In this document: positions 50,590 through 63,535 of the stretch, one piece after another
Numbering within the stretch: the stretch's first letter is position 1
How the letters are laid out: the number at the start of each line of letters is the position of its first letter
From: Saccopteryx bilineata
Taxonomy: Eukaryota; Chordata; Mammalia; Chiroptera; Emballonuridae
DNA: 64,000 bases
Reading direction: 5' to 3'
Assembly (NCBI RefSeq): GCF_036850765.1
Contig: NC_089492.1
Location: 73,642,482 to 73,706,481, forward strand
Made by a program: the position numbers and the translations under genes
The notes under the pieces: model-generated
Database searches by the model: none
The model's input: only the letters and a program-made list of their open reading frames with translations
What the model was told of the DNA's origin: nothing

Positions 50590-50760
50590 TTAATCATTAT
50601 GGCAACATGGAGGAGGTAAGACTTGCTTTGGGTTTTGAGGGAAGAATAAGAGTTTAACAAGAGAAAACTAGAAGATATTTAAAAAGTAAAAAGAGCAACG
50701 CTGATTGAAGGTGTAAAGACATGAAAGATCGTGAGGAAGACACTGGGCTTCCTGAGTGAC
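50590..50760 (-). repeat. L2 3'-end fragment, minus strand
   Basis: GGAGGTAAGACTTGCTTTGG followed by a GAAGAATAAGAGTTTAACAA-like block is antisense L2 3' sequence. Confidence 0.5.
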
Positions 50761-51214
50761 ACATTGGGTGGATGTCAATACTGTGATCTATTTGGAAGTT
50801 CTTGCTAGATTTATAAGCAAGGACCAAGGATAAATTCTTCTTTTCAAGACAGATGTAAGAGACAGTTACAAGAAAACCTAATGTATTTTGTTGTTGACGG
50901 GAGGGCACCAAGTGTTTATTATGATTGTATTCTTTAAAAATAGATTACCACCAAAGGCCAAAGGTTTTGTACATAGCAGGAAAAGCAATTAGTAAATGCA
51001 GTAATGGTGCCTTGGTGTGCACTTCTATTTTTGAGGTTAATTATTTGTTTAATTAAAGCCTTCAGAATCAATCAGAGATGTTATTGCTAGAAATACTAGG
51101 TAAACATAAGTCTCTTTGTCAGAGTAAGGATAGTGTGACCACTTTTTTTAATCTCTCAATAAAATTGGGCCTTTTCTCACTTGGGTGACCACATCATGTT
51201 TCTCTTGCAATTGC

Positions 51215-51355
51215 CAATTATTTCTATAATTATAGCTTCATTTTACAAGGGAGGGAATTGAACATTAAATAAGTAAAGTAACAGACCTCGGGTCCCCTAC
51301 CTGGAAAGTGGTAGAGCCACTATTTGTACCCATGCAGTTCTGCTTTCTTGAAAGG
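51215..51355 (-). repeat. MIR fragment, minus strand
   Basis: CATTTTACAAGGGAGGGAATTG, then AGTAAAGTAACAGACCTCGG and GGAAAGTGGTAGAGCCACTA, the antisense MIR order. Confidence 0.65.
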
Positions 51356-52213
51356 CCTTGAGATATTCTGAGAGATTCGGTTGGAAAGACAAAGAACTCA
51401 AGGCAGGAAGATTGCTGAGGAGGCTCCTGACATTGTCAGGACTGAGCAGATGATGGAGGAAAAGAGAAACACCCATGACAGGAAAAACTGCAAAATGGAA
51501 CCAAGAGCACACGATGATTCTGTGGGGAGAAAGTATGAGCTGTTGAAGGTGATTTCTGAGGTCTAGTTTTGTTTTGTTTTGTTCTAGATTTACCTACAAC
51601 AGGGAACACAGAGGAAGCATGGAGTTGGATGAAAGTAATGATTTGTGTTTGGAGTTGGTTTAGCAAACCAGGCCATTGTCGGCACTCTCTGTGGAGCTCA
51701 AATAAAAGATCTAAGTAAAGATGTGGGTTTATTGATGATTTAGGCGTAGACTTCAGGTTTCCTTATATTCTTGTTTTTTACTTTGATCTCATATCAGCTA
51801 CCACATAGAGAGGTGTTATTTTTTCTTTTTCTTTTTTGCTACTTTGATTGAAAAGCAAAAGTATGCCATAATTGATGTAATGTGTCATCACCATTATAAC
51901 ACATAACCCTATAATGTAGGTTTGGCCATATATCCAGGAGGTAAAAGTCAGAATGAGCCTTTCATGCTTCCATATTTGATCTATGCTATTGCATTTGTTG
52001 TGGCTGCTGCTCGTTGAGAATTTGATCTAAGCTCACCACTGTCTGGATTCATCGTGCTAACCACTGCTTGCTAGGCTGTAAGGTGTGCTAGAGACTCCAC
52101 TGAGCCCAACCGATGCTTAACTCACACCCCAAAACTGAAAGCCAATTTTGGGATCCTGTGATATGGGCTAGGACTGCAGAGCTGATGACCTTGCACTCTG
52201 ATGTTTTCTGCAG

Positions 52214-52282
52214 AGTCTGCCTCTTTGGGAGCCAGGACCTGTGAGGATGACCTGACGGAGCAGCAGCTGAGAGCAACCTCAG
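52214..52282 (+). CDS. Internal coding exon B of the same unrecognised gene (69 bp)
   Basis: Seen: acceptor TTTTCTGCAG and donor CTCAG followed by GTAATT. The length, 69 bp, is exactly 23 codons. Only one of the three plus frames lacks a stop, and it needs a codon split after its first base, which is what exon A supplies (G + AG gives Glu). The residues include SASLGARTCEDDLTEQQL, mixed acidic and polar, with no catalytic or zinc-binding motif. Both flanking introns are phase 1, so skipping the exon would keep the frame; a cassette exon is therefore possible. Inferred: an internal exon about 51.4 kb downstream of exon A. Not assigned to a family. Confidence 0.6.
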
Positions 52283-54239
52283 GTAATTGGTTCAACAATT
52301 CTCATGTCTGTCTGTCCTAAATGAGTTACAGGTGTCACTCTCATAATTTATGTAACAAATGGATCCCTGGAACTGCTCCAATTAGATCGTCAGATCCCTT
52401 ATACAAATAAGTTAACAGCAAAAGCAAACATATCCATCTATTTGGACGCATGTGAAGTGACTTCCTAAAGAATAAGTAACATCTGCTGGGTAATTTCTCA
52501 CATCTGCATTTATACACGATGAAGTTTCACTGAAGTGGTCTGTTTTATACCAAGTATAATCCAGGACGCCAGATATTAGATATTATTTTCACACAATTAG
52601 AACAACCTGGCTGGTGGGGTTATTTTTGGTAATTAATGGGTTGATTGGATTTTATGTAGCCATGTCAACACATGTACTATTCCCCTTGCTTTGTGTGTCT
52701 ATCTGTATGTTAAGAAATGGCAGCCATGCCTTGCTAGCTGCATTATATTCAGATAATTTAAGAGGAAACTCGCCTATGTTGCTACAACACACCTCATTAA
52801 TTTCTGCTATACAAACATGTTCCCAGTTCCCAGATTTATACAATTGGAATAATAATGTGCCGTACAGAACAAAAAAATTATTATAAAAAGTCTTTCACAT
52901 TCATAATGGGGTATTGAAATGCTTAAAAAAAAACTAGTTTTGCAAGTGAAAACATTCCTTCAATATAAAGTCAGGATTTCCCTCTTTAAAAAATTATTCA
53001 AAGTTTTGCCTCACCTATGCATGTCTCATGAAAACATTTTTGTTGTACTGTTTTTTTTCTCTAGAAAATGAGAGAGCATATTTTAGATAAAATGGCACAA
53101 ACCCAATTTGTCTTCCCCACCTCAAACCAGTCAGAAATTTCACTAATGACCCAATTAGAAAGAATAGGGCAAACTCAAGACTGCCAAAAAAATAGCAAAC
53201 TAAAAAGATGCCATGCCCTATCAGTATATTTCTTTATTATTTTGTTTACAAAATACCCATCTTCACCTCAGTGTCTCTGAGAAACTTTCTAGTTATATGA
53301 GCTCATGCCTTTTGAATATTTCCATGGAGATGTTCTACAGAAAAGTCAAATATAACAAATACTACATTGAACTTATCTGCAAATCATTTCTTCTCTTTTT
53401 CTCCTTTTCAATTGATGACATCATGCCATCAAACTAACTATCCCAAGTAAGAAAACTAGGAGTCATCAACTTCAGTGCAAATATTAATGCCAGGGATTGA
53501 TGAGCACAAGTCATGAATGAGATTTTTTTGACAATATGTCTACAAATAAGTAAGTTATTTTTCAGATTTCAGTAAATTTGATCAAGGAAGTAAAAGAGAT
53601 AATGTACCAGAGCAGAGCTTATCAAGTGTGGTCTCCAGGAGGAGGGTGTGATAACATCTGCTAAGCAGACACAGACGAGACCATTGGATTTCACAGCATG
53701 GAAGTTGTTGGTGGCTTTGAGAAGGATGATTGGTCCTGGGCCCTGGATCAGGTGCACCATCTTCACCTGGGAACAGGCTGGATGAGTTGAATAATGAATG
53801 TGACTTAGTAGAAAGAGAAAATGCAAAGAAACCCAAACCACATTCAATGCAAATCAAGCAAGTAAATACTTCTTTTTTAAGTTTTATTGAAGGGGAGTAG
53901 GGAAATGGCAGAGAGTTTGGATGCCTCCTTTGCTTCTCCCAATTTTGCTTCCCAAATTCAGTTGAATGTTTCAACTAACCTGGATTGCCTGCCTGCCTGC
54001 TCTATTCCAGGCATTGTTCCAGGCACTCTGGCACAAGGAGAAATAACATAATCACTATTTTCAGTAAATGTGTAGCTATTAGCGAGAATAGGCAGTGTGT
54101 AGATAGTTTCCACATTCTATAGTAAATTGTTTGACAACCATGTGTAGAAAAAAAGAAGAAAATCTTATTCAGAAACACTTATCCCAGTTCAAGATTCAAG
54201 GAAGACTTTTTGAAGAAAGAAAGAGTTAACAGTCCCAGT
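52283..54239 (+). other. First part of intron between exons B and C
   Basis: Mostly unique. The piece at 53730-53775 (CTGGGCCCTGGATCAGGTG, CATCTTCACCTGGGAAC) looks like a MER5-type fragment. Confidence 0.4.
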
Positions 54240-54375
54240 AATAACATAGCTAGCACTTTCAAATGCTTAGTTTGTGTTAGGCTCTGCTCTATGTCAACTG
54301 ATTTTTTATACAGTATCTCCTAACAAACCTATGAGGTAGGCATTATTAATTCAATTTTTATAGATTATGATACTA
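54240..54375 (-). repeat. MIR fragment, minus strand
   Basis: GTGTTAGGCTCTGCTCTATG, then CAAACCTATGAGGTAGGCAT match antisense MIR 3'-end order. Confidence 0.55.
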
Positions 54376-54503
54376 GTATTTACCAAGCTGGACTTGAAGG
54401 AAAAAAGAATTATATACAGTGGAGAGAAGTTGTCCTAGATAAGCCAGGGAAATATAATGGTATGTATAAGAAGGGGGCATTAATAACAGTCACGTGTTTC
54501 TAG

Positions 54504-54672
54504 AACAAGGGTTCATAACATGTGGTCCCTGGACCAGGAGCACTATCTTCACCTGGGAACACAATGATATAAATTCACAGGCCTCCCTCTAAATCTACTG
54601 AATCAGAAACAGGGCGGAGCCCAGCAATCTAATATTTAACACATCTTTCGGGTGATTCTGATGACATAAAGG
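54504..54672 (+). mobile_element. MER5A-like ancient hAT-Charlie fragment
   Basis: Text follows MER5A order closely: ATGTGGTCCCTGGACCAGGAG, CTTCACCTGGGAAC, CTACTGAATCAGAAAC, GCCCAGCAATCTAA, GGTGATTCTGATG. Terminal CAGTGG ends are lost. Much older than the two intact hAT elements here. Confidence 0.8.
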
Positions 54673-55750
54673 ATTTTTTTAAATATTAAGTGCTAGGTAG
54701 GAAGTAAAGAAAAATGATACTGGAGTGGTAGACATGTACCAGGTATCTCGGAGGTATTCTTGCTGTGTACAGAAGATCGACCTTTTTCTTTAACTGAGTC
54801 ACTAAACGATGCTAAGTAGCTTTAAATAGATCATACAGAGGATAGATTTGGAGGTTGGTGGTTAAGACTGGACTGGGAGACAGTTCAGGAGGCCAGGGAA
54901 GAATTTCTACATATCAGGTATTTCAAAGAGATGCTCAGCATATAATACATTTAAGTTACTGTCCTCTGCTTCCTCTTTCCACGGTCACTCCTGGACTAAG
55001 AAGTGTGCAATGCTACCCTTGGAAGGCTCAGGAGAGAGAGTTCCCAAACCCATTGTACGATACAACCATGGGAGCCAAACACAGCCGGCTGATGCTTAGA
55101 TCTGGGTACATCACTGGAGTTGATATGCTTACCATTGTGTATTATATTTTTCTAGGATAAATTAATAGTAATTTTCTAATCATTTTTGGTATTCAAATGA
55201 GAATACTCTAAACTAGTCATTCAGAACTTTTCAGTGTGTGTATGTATGAAATAACTGACCAGATCTTCATTTCAGCCATGATGAAAATGCTGGGGGGTAA
55301 ATTGTACTTTACTTTTCTGTAAAGACTATGGTATTGTTTCAAAAACATTTAAAATAGAAATGTATTATCATTTGAAAACTGGGAAGCGCTACTGGGCCTC
55401 AATGCACATTTGAAGTTTAAGTACATTCATATCATAAAGTTTATAATGTGAATAAATATTCAAAATCCATGAGGCAAAAAGAATAAAGATACATATGCTG
55501 TGAATACAACAGAATTATGAAATGTTATAGTACTTTTGTTATTATTACATGTACTATATTTGTCAAGAATCTTATTGATGGAAGTAGAAACTGCGTTAGC
55601 GTCTTTGTTTTGGAATTTTAGATAACTTAGTATCTTTATTTTGGAATTTTATATATGATGGAATTTATGTAATTTCCCTCCATGCTAAGTCATCTCTTTA
55701 ACACATTAATGTCATATATATATATATTGTTTCCTACAAAGCATCTTGTA
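54673..55750 (+). other. Intronic sequence, nothing recognised
   Basis: Unique AT-rich DNA; a short AT run at about 55712-55727. No exon seen. Confidence 0.35.
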
Positions 55751-55758
55751 TTTTATGG

Positions 55759-56048
55759 CAGTGGTCCCCCAGCCACGGACCAGTAGCGGTCCGTGGGCCA
55801 TTTGGTACCGGTCCGCAGAGAAAGAATAAATAACTTACATTATTTCCGTTTTATTTATATTTAAGTCTGAGCGATGTTTTATTTTTAAAAAACGACCAGA
55901 TTTCCTCTGTTACATCCATCTAAGATTCACTCTTGATGCTTGTCTCGGTCATGTGATACATTTATCCATCCCACCCTAAAGGCCGGTCTGTGAAAATATT
56001 TTCTGACATTAAACTGGTGCGTGGCCCAAAAAAGGTTGGGGACCACTG
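55759..56048. mobile_element. Non-autonomous hAT DNA transposon, 290 bp
   Basis: Starts CAGTGGTCCCC and ends in GGGGACCACTG, an 11-base perfect inverted repeat that continues with one indel into GGCCACGGACC-like arms. Flanking 8-bp copies TTTTATGG (55751-55758) and CTTTATGG (56049-56056) differ at one base. No ORF belongs to it. Distinct terminal sequence from the element at 38667, so it depended on a different hAT group. Confidence 0.93.
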
Positions 56049-56056
56049 CTTTATGG

Positions 56057-58931
56057 CATTTTACAATGGAGGGAAGTGGTACTTGAGAATTAGAATGTAG
56101 CCATTCCTCCCGTAACCACAAATCCAACACACAGTTTTTTGAGAAAGAACGGTTTCTCCATGTTAATACTCCTGATTCTAAAGTCTATTTATAAAATGAA
56201 TGTGAACTTTATTTCAAAACACTCTTTAAGAATGAAAATGAGCTTTTTAAATTTTTTTATTTTTGGACTTGTATGAAACTTTATTGTGGATATAAGTTGC
56301 CCTTTGATTATTTTTTGCATGATTAAAAATTCACAAAGTTCCATGGCTCCAAAGCGCCTACCTGTAATAAACAGCTCTCGCCTCCGAAACCACAAAACAG
56401 GTCTGAATTGCTTGCGTATTAGAGCTAATTGCCTGCTTACTTCAAAGGAAGAACCAGGGAAGAGGGTGGGGTGGAGGGGCAGCAGCAAAGCCCGTGTGGG
56501 CAAACCTACCTCCAGCGGTCCCGAGTTGTGGCTTGGACGAGCAGGGCAAAGTTATGGCCTCAGAACTGCTGTTTGCGATTAAGTTGATGGCAGAGTCTCT
56601 CCGTGCTGCTGACACAGAGGCTTTGTTCACATTCAGATTTCTCAAACTGTTGCCAGGGTCAGGCTGAGGTCAGACACCGCAGTGATGTATAGAGGAACAT
56701 GTCTGGGAATTTCTCTCGCCCTTAAAACACATACTAGAAAATGAAGCGCCAAGACCCTGCAAAAACCGGCTGATGAGACCCAGATTAGACTGGAGTTTTT
56801 CTTGGAGTACCTTCATAATTTTCATTCTCTCCCCCTCTGACACCCATGTTTTATTAATGTGAGTTGCGATAGCCCTTACAATTTTATGTCTCCTTAAGAT
56901 AAGGACATGGATACCACGGTGACACTTCATTTTCCAGCCCTGGGGGGAAGGTTCAGTAAATCTACTCAAAGAAGTCTTGTGTCCCTTCCTCAGGATCAGC
57001 CTTAAAGTAATTGACGTGGGCTGTCACAGGTTGCAGCCCGACACAAACATGGCAAGGAAGGGACAGGGCCTAGTCCAGTCACAGTCTTGGCCTTCTAACC
57101 TCCCAAATCAAGCTGGCCACTGTCCCCACTCAGCCTGCTCCATGCAGGAGGAGGAGACCTGGGTTCGACCAGTGGGTGTCACTGCCAATGAGCACAGTCT
57201 TAGAGCCCAAAGAAGTGTCTGTCCATTCTCTCTTCCTAAAGTGAAACTGCCACGTGTATTTGCCTGAAAGGGACACTCCCCCAAAGTCTCAGATAACTGA
57301 CTTCCTTTACAAGGGCCTCCCCCCTGCTTTTGTTCAGTAGCAAAGTGCAAATATAAAATAACTGGACGTGTAGCATGCCTTTGAGGACTCACAGCAGAAG
57401 CAAACTCTTACTTCAAATGTAGTAAATGTTCTTGTTTTCCCTTGACTTTCTTGAGCTTCCCCCCTTGAGCCCAGAACTGTCCCCTGTGTTGTGTCCTGCC
57501 CTCACAGTAGAGCAGGCGAGTAAGGCACTCAGCAGTAGTGTGTGGTGAGTGTGTGTGTGTGTGTGCGTGTGCGCGGACGCTCAGCTGCTACATATGACAG
57601 TGGATATTTCATTCTGCTGTCAGAACGTTATTAATAAAACATGGGGTGTGGAGAGGGCCACGATTCCCCCTTTCAATCACTGTAGCATTTGCAATGAAAA
57701 TTTTATGCAGTGTGTAATTTTTAGTTAATGCTTGACACTTAAAGTGTCCATAGCAGCGTTTTGTATGGTTATTGAAGGGTTAATTGTATCATGTTCTCTG
57801 CATAAAAGCTCTGCTTATCAAAAGCAAATAGACGAGTGTGTGCATATGTGTCGGTGACCTTTTGCCTTTCCAGGGTTAATTTATATGGTCATTAAAGATT
57901 TTATGAAATTGAGCATCCTGGTGCTTCAAATCCCTGTTTTTGCCTCCTTCTCCTAATTTATGTAATTTCTGCCTGAACAAGGGGATTTGATTTTTATTTT
58001 TTTGTGCTGCCATGAAAACAGCATGCCATGCTGTGGGGACTTGTGAGTCTGGTTATCTGGCATTACTCAGATTGCTAAAAATTCATTAAAATGTGACATC
58101 AGCACAGTGAGAGACAAATGATCACAGGATGAGAGAGAACAGTGGGCCTTTCACGGATTAGTGCCGTGCAGACCAAGCACAGAGGCTAACTGCATAAACA
58201 GATTAATCCACCAGCAGCAGCATAGCTAAGATTTACAGAATAATTAAATAGGGTTGAGTTACTATGAGGATTTCCATGTAATCTAGCTGGTGTGAACTCG
58301 TGAATGAGGTGTGGGGTGATGTGGTTGTCATAGAAGAAATAGACCCTTCTATGTCCAATGCTCTATATAGCTCCCCCTATAGAAAAAAAAAGCAAATCCC
58401 AATGTAACTGAACTTTTGAGATCTTACTCTGGAAAATTCCGTAGAATTCCTCTGGGTTCTGGGGACGAAAGGCAGGAGTAACACCTGTCTTCTATTTAAC
58501 CAGTCATTATCACATTATTTCATGGAGAATTTTTTTTTCTCAGAATTTGGCTTATCCTGCCATCTCCCCAAGTCCATAGATCAGGGGATCCATGTGGCTT
58601 AGAAGCTCCTACTATTGAAATGACAGAATGGCTTGACACCCATTATTCAAGTGTTCCTAGCTTCAACTGCACTTAAAATGATTTCTTTTATTTTAATTTG
58701 GTACAGGCTCTTATTCTCAATGGATATAAAAAAAAAGTGGCTTGAGATGAAAATTTGCATTGGTACCATCAGCAGGTTCTAAAAGAAACTTGTGAATAAA
58801 TTTATGTTCTTTATTGAGAACAGATGGTTTGTAGATGACCAAGTTTTTAAATGGTCACGTAGTTATTTGAGTGCTTTTTTGGGGGGGAGGATGGTGTTCA
58901 ATCCTACTGACTGGTCTGCCTTTCTGAACAG
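56057..58931 (+). other. Insertion-poor intron upstream of exon C
   Basis: No SINE, LINE or MIR recognised. A short (GT)n lies at about 57547-57566. The segment 57680-57860 is smooth, repeat-free and AT-rich, and could be a conserved element, but conservation cannot be tested here. Confidence 0.4.
57547..57566 (+). repeat. (GT)n short microsatellite
   Basis: GTGTGTGTG run continuing into GCGTGTGCGCG. Confidence 0.8.
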
Positions 58932-59048
58932 AAGACCCAAGTGAGGAGGCAGAAGGACCTCTGAAACCCACAGCAGTGTCCGAGGAGGAAGAGAGAGACA
59001 CAAACGAGAGAGACCCTAGTGAAGGCAAAAACTCCAGTAAAAACCGTG
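58932..59048 (+). CDS. Internal coding exon C of the same unrecognised gene (117 bp)
   Basis: Seen: acceptor TTTCTGAACAG and a strong donor, CGTG followed by GTAAGA. The 117 bp equal 39 codons. The other two plus frames stop within about 35 bases; the open frame is the phase-1 frame continuing from exon B. The product is strongly acidic and hydrophilic: about 13 Asp/Glu in 39 residues, a run of four Glu, the motif DPSE twice, and a Lys/Asn/Ser-rich end (GKNSSKNR). This suggests a disordered linker, as is common in nuclear regulators and scaffold proteins, but that is inference from composition only. No zinc finger, homeobox or enzyme motif is visible. It is the best supported of the three exons because it is longest and has the best donor site. 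Confidence 0.68.
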
Positions 59049-62000
59049 GTAAGATGCTAGAATCCTTCACCTCTCTTCCCTGACCCCCACACCCCAAAAT
59101 CAGCCTTTCCTCTATCCGCACCCCATGCTTATTAAAAGCTTTTATTCATTTTATACTGTCTAACATTCCCACTACTATTCACTGCATGTGCATTTTGCAT
59201 GTAACTTCTATCAGTAGCCTCCCATTGACCTATTTTTAATCATAACCATCTGACAGAATAGATGTGGATAAGTTGAAGAATATTACAGGACGACCAGCAA
59301 GATTATTTTTTAATCAAATCAGTTTGTGTGCTTGTAATTTTTTAAGCGCCTTTCATTAATCTTAGCTAGACTTGTGATTCCTCTGATGGCATATTAATTT
59401 TTCATAAGCACAGGATTAGATATCACTTGAATTTTTTCATTCAATCATGGGCACCAACCCCCAATCACGTAACCCTAAAAATAAATGTTATTTTTCCTTC
59501 CCGTTTTTTTTTTATAACTTACACTCAGGAATTTGCCCTTTTTAAGGGCATCTATTTGAGGCATTTCAAACAAAATCCAGTGAAAAAGTTTACAGATGAT
59601 TCAGCCTAAGAAAGAGGAAATATCATTGAAAAGGGATTAGGAGCTGGGTAATTTTGATCTTCTAGAAGAGACAGACCCCAGTAACGAAAGCTACTGTCTT
59701 TGAAAACAAACTTTCATGTCGTGACATTTACTTGTGCACAAACAAACCCTCAGCCAGCATCTGGTGTAGATACCTCCGGCTTTTTCTGTGTTTGATTTGG
59801 CAAATATATGACTTCATCCATGCTTTGTATGTATGAGATGGAAATCTATGGTTGAGATGAATAAATATTACGCTGGCTACTTTTGCCTCACGCCATACCT
59901 GGTTTTCTTATGTTGGGCTCACTGAAGTAGAAGAGCTGCTGAAATGGGTTCAAGCCTATTAGATGCAGGTAGTCATTTATATTTTCCTTGTATTCATTCT
60001 ACTGACAGCCTCATATAAAGAAGCTTGTTTTCACTATGAGGATATGAGGTTGTGCAAAAAAGAAAAAGTATACCATTTTTTACATGGGCAAGTTCATTTA
60101 AACCAGAATTATCCCACATTTGTCATTTGGTCTTTGCATATCTCAGTTTTGTATTCCCTCCAAAAATTGTTCGAAGGGCCTCCCTGTTCCAACCTTAAGC
60201 TGGTCAATGCTAAATTGCTCCTAGGAGTCGGGTGAGATAGCAACACTTCCATTTGTGTCGAGGATGGAGTGGCTAACGTATAATTCTAATTTGACTAAAA
60301 CAGAGAGGGTGTGAGGTTGTTCTTGAGCCTAAAGTGATGTTAAGGAGATGCCATAGTTGTATGTTAGTACACTGGGCTCTGGGGTTCCTAACAAGGAATT
60401 TGAAGTCCCTAGCAATCAGTTAAGGGCAAGGGCAGTGCCATCTAAACCTTGTTGGAAAAGGGTCAGAAATAGCAAAGGGGTTAGGATTCACTCTCTAGGA
60501 TGGACTTCATCAAGCCTAGTGCGTGACTACTTACTGCTGGGAGGGCAGGATTCTGCCTGCATTTGGTGGCCCCTTTCTCACAGTTGTACCAAATGGCATC
60601 ACAGAGGTTAGGTCTCCCAGACTGCCGAACAATGTGTGAAACACATTGGTGGCACGTTGAGTGTTCATTGGGTATTTGTGCCATACTCAGGTATATGACA
60701 GTATGCTTGGTTTTAAATATCTAACACCCTGTAAAGGATGGCTTCTGGCAATCTCTTGAAAATGGCTCCAGTCTTGCCACTGAGGGAACAGTCTGACCTG
60801 GAACACACCACAGACGCAGGCGCTCCATCTTCACCAGGAATGTTCCTGTCTGTGCGTAAATAACGGGCTCATCATTCCCTAATGGACTGATGGGTGATTG
60901 TTCCTCCTTGGGCGCCTAATTGTACTATCTAAGCAGGACCTGAGCATAGGAAAAGAAACAGAGCATTGCATAATGGTAGTTGTCTAAAATAGATTTTTAT
61001 CCCTGCAGAAATGCCTCCCCAGGTATATTGAAATGGATAAAAATGGACTTTAAAACCAACTAAAAGCAATTACTGAGATGCAAATATTTAGCCTTGAAAG
61101 CTCCCAGGCTTCAAGACAGTTCATGCAATTGACAACTAACATGAACTTCTAACAAAGTTTTATGCTTGCTAAATTGAATCTGATTAGGTGAAAAAATTAT
61201 TACATGGATTTTTTCCTTGTTAATATTTCTAAGGATTGAATAACCACTTAACATATATATCATTTTTGCCTTATGTCAGTTATAAATGTCACACAAAAAA
61301 ATCCAAGCTAACTTATATAAATGAATCCCTATCTTAATGTGTAGATGGGAAAACAGTGTGACCCCACTTTAACACAGAATGTCTTAGACAGGAAAGAATT
61401 AACACATGTTAGAAAGACTGTGTTTGTGTAAGCTGTTGTACAGAGTTGGGGACATTAATTTCCAGGACTGGAGCTTTCAAAATGAAACTTGGCAATATGC
61501 AAGTTATATTTGTTGAATATTCATTCATAATAGAAAAGCCTCTTAATGCCTCATTTATATTGTCATTTAAATCTAGTGCCACTTTAGATTAATTATAATC
61601 CAAATTATAGCTCAGTGCAGTACAAGAATTAATATAGAGTTTATCCAGATTAATACATTTGCATTGAAAATGTAATATGTCTCTGCCATGGCTAAGGGGA
61701 CCACTTTTTAATAAGAGAGTAAACATGAGAAAAGATGGAAATTAACCTTCATTATTGCAATTAAAATGATCCTTTCATTCCGGTCTCATTAGAAAGAATA
61801 CTGTACTGGTAATTATAATTTAGAATTATTTGGTGTTGAATAACATCTTCTGTTATATTCAAGTTCTAAGCATTCAAATGTTATCAAATACATTGATTCA
61901 TAAGAATAGTCAAATAATAACTCAGTATTTTGTTTTATCATTTTTTTCATGATTTCCTTTGAGTACATATTGTTATTGAATTTCCCTCACTTGTTAGGAG

Positions 62001-63240
62001 TGTAAACTATTTTACAACCTTTTGTATTTTAGGGATTGAAAATTATTAAGTAGGCAGCATCTACGTAGAAATGAATCATGTCATTTTCATATTGCAATTT
62101 CATGCAGGTTAAATGATCTCATAATTGACAGATGATCATTGGCTCATCTATTTGGCAGTGCTTATGTGTAATTAGGCTTTATTTTTTAGTTTCAATGTAT
62201 TCAAAGGACATTGTTTTTTTGAGACTTTCGTGATGTCTTTAATAACATAAAGTGAATTGTGATCTCACTTCAAAGTTTTGTCTAAGGCATCAAACAGGGT
62301 TTATTTCAAATAGAGTTGTGAGTGTAAAATCTGAGTTTACACTTCCCTAAACTTTCCTAAAATGGATTGGCTCTCATTTAGTATATTTCTAAAATAAAAC
62401 AATTTAGAAAAAAGACCTCAGAATGGAGTCACTGTAATTTACCAGAAAGGCCATATTGCCTGAGATCACATGCCTTTGAAAAGTAAGGCACACATGCATA
62501 ATATGGGACTTCTGTCCATTTACATATCATCCTGATGACCTGCCTTAACCTCAAGAGTCTGTTTCTGTCACATGTTATTGCATCTCAGTATTCTCTTCTT
62601 TTTCTTATCAGTGGCATGCATTTCTGGGGTACCTAACTGCAGATGGGAGGCAGTGTCTAGCCTTTATTTATACCTTCTTCTTAATGTAAAATAAAATGGT
62701 CTTTACATAGCTCCTAGCTGACATTAAGGTCATGGTTTAATTAACCAAGCTAATTAGGCAAAAAATATTGGAGTTGACACATATATCGAGTGGCATATGA
62801 TAGCCAACAGTTATTACAATGGCTATGAAATAACCTTAAAACTTAATGCAGCACAAATGTCACCAAATTCAAAAGCAACTACATAGTTAATGAATACTGA
62901 CAAGCAAAAAAGAATATGAATTAATTATACCAAATATGTACACCAATGTATAGTACAGTTTTAGTAAAATGTTTCATAGCTTGATATCAGTATTTTTGAC
63001 CCTGTATAGTACCAATATTAGAATATATAAGCTTATGATAATAAGGCCATAGTAATACATTTAATAGATTTAAAAGTTTCTGGAAGATATGACAACCATT
63101 TTTTGTAACTTGACCTGACACCTTAAGCAGTAAATTTTATTTACAAACACTGTATTATATTATTTTCTTGAATGCTTATTTTAACACTTAAAATACAACA
63201 GCACAAAGTATATTCTGGTTTGAAAAAGAAAAACGTATTT
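59049..63240 (+). other. Intron after exon C, insertion-poor
   Basis: No further exon, SINE or LINE recognised until 63.24 kb. AT-rich, especially 61.2-63.2 kb. Confidence 0.4.
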
Positions 63241-63535
63241 TTAAATAATTTTATTTTTTTGAATAATTTTATTTTTTTAATGGGGTGACATCAATAAATC
63301 AGGATACATATATTCAAAGATAACATGTCCAGGGTATCTTGTCGTTCAATTATGTTGCATACCCATCACCCAAAGTCAGATTGTCCTCTGTCACCTTCTA
63401 TCTAGTTTTCTTTGTTCTCCTCCCCTTCCCCTTTCCCTCTCCCTCTCCTCCCTCCCCCGTAACCACCACACTCTTATCAATGTCTCTTAGTCTCACTTTT
63501 ATGTCCCACCTACATATGGAATAATGCAATTCCTG
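63241..63535 (-). mobile_element. 5'-truncated L1, 3' UTR end, minus strand
   Basis: Plus strand starts with T-rich, duplicated TAATTTTATTTTTTT text, then GGGGTGACATCAATAAATCA, AACATGTCCAGGGTATCTTG, CATACCCATCACCCAAAGTC, a long C/T-rich block and ACATATGGAATAATGCAATT: a clear antisense L1 3' end, less diverged than the other L1 pieces. The C/T-rich block makes a long spurious ORF on each strand. Confidence 0.88.

Larger units (their letters stand above)
50135..52213 (+). other. Last part of the 51-kb intron
   Basis: Holds an L2 fragment near 50.6 kb and a MIR near 51.3 kb; the final 800 bases before exon B are unique. Polypyrimidine support for the exon B acceptor is short (TGATGTTTTCTGCAG). 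Confidence 0.4.
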
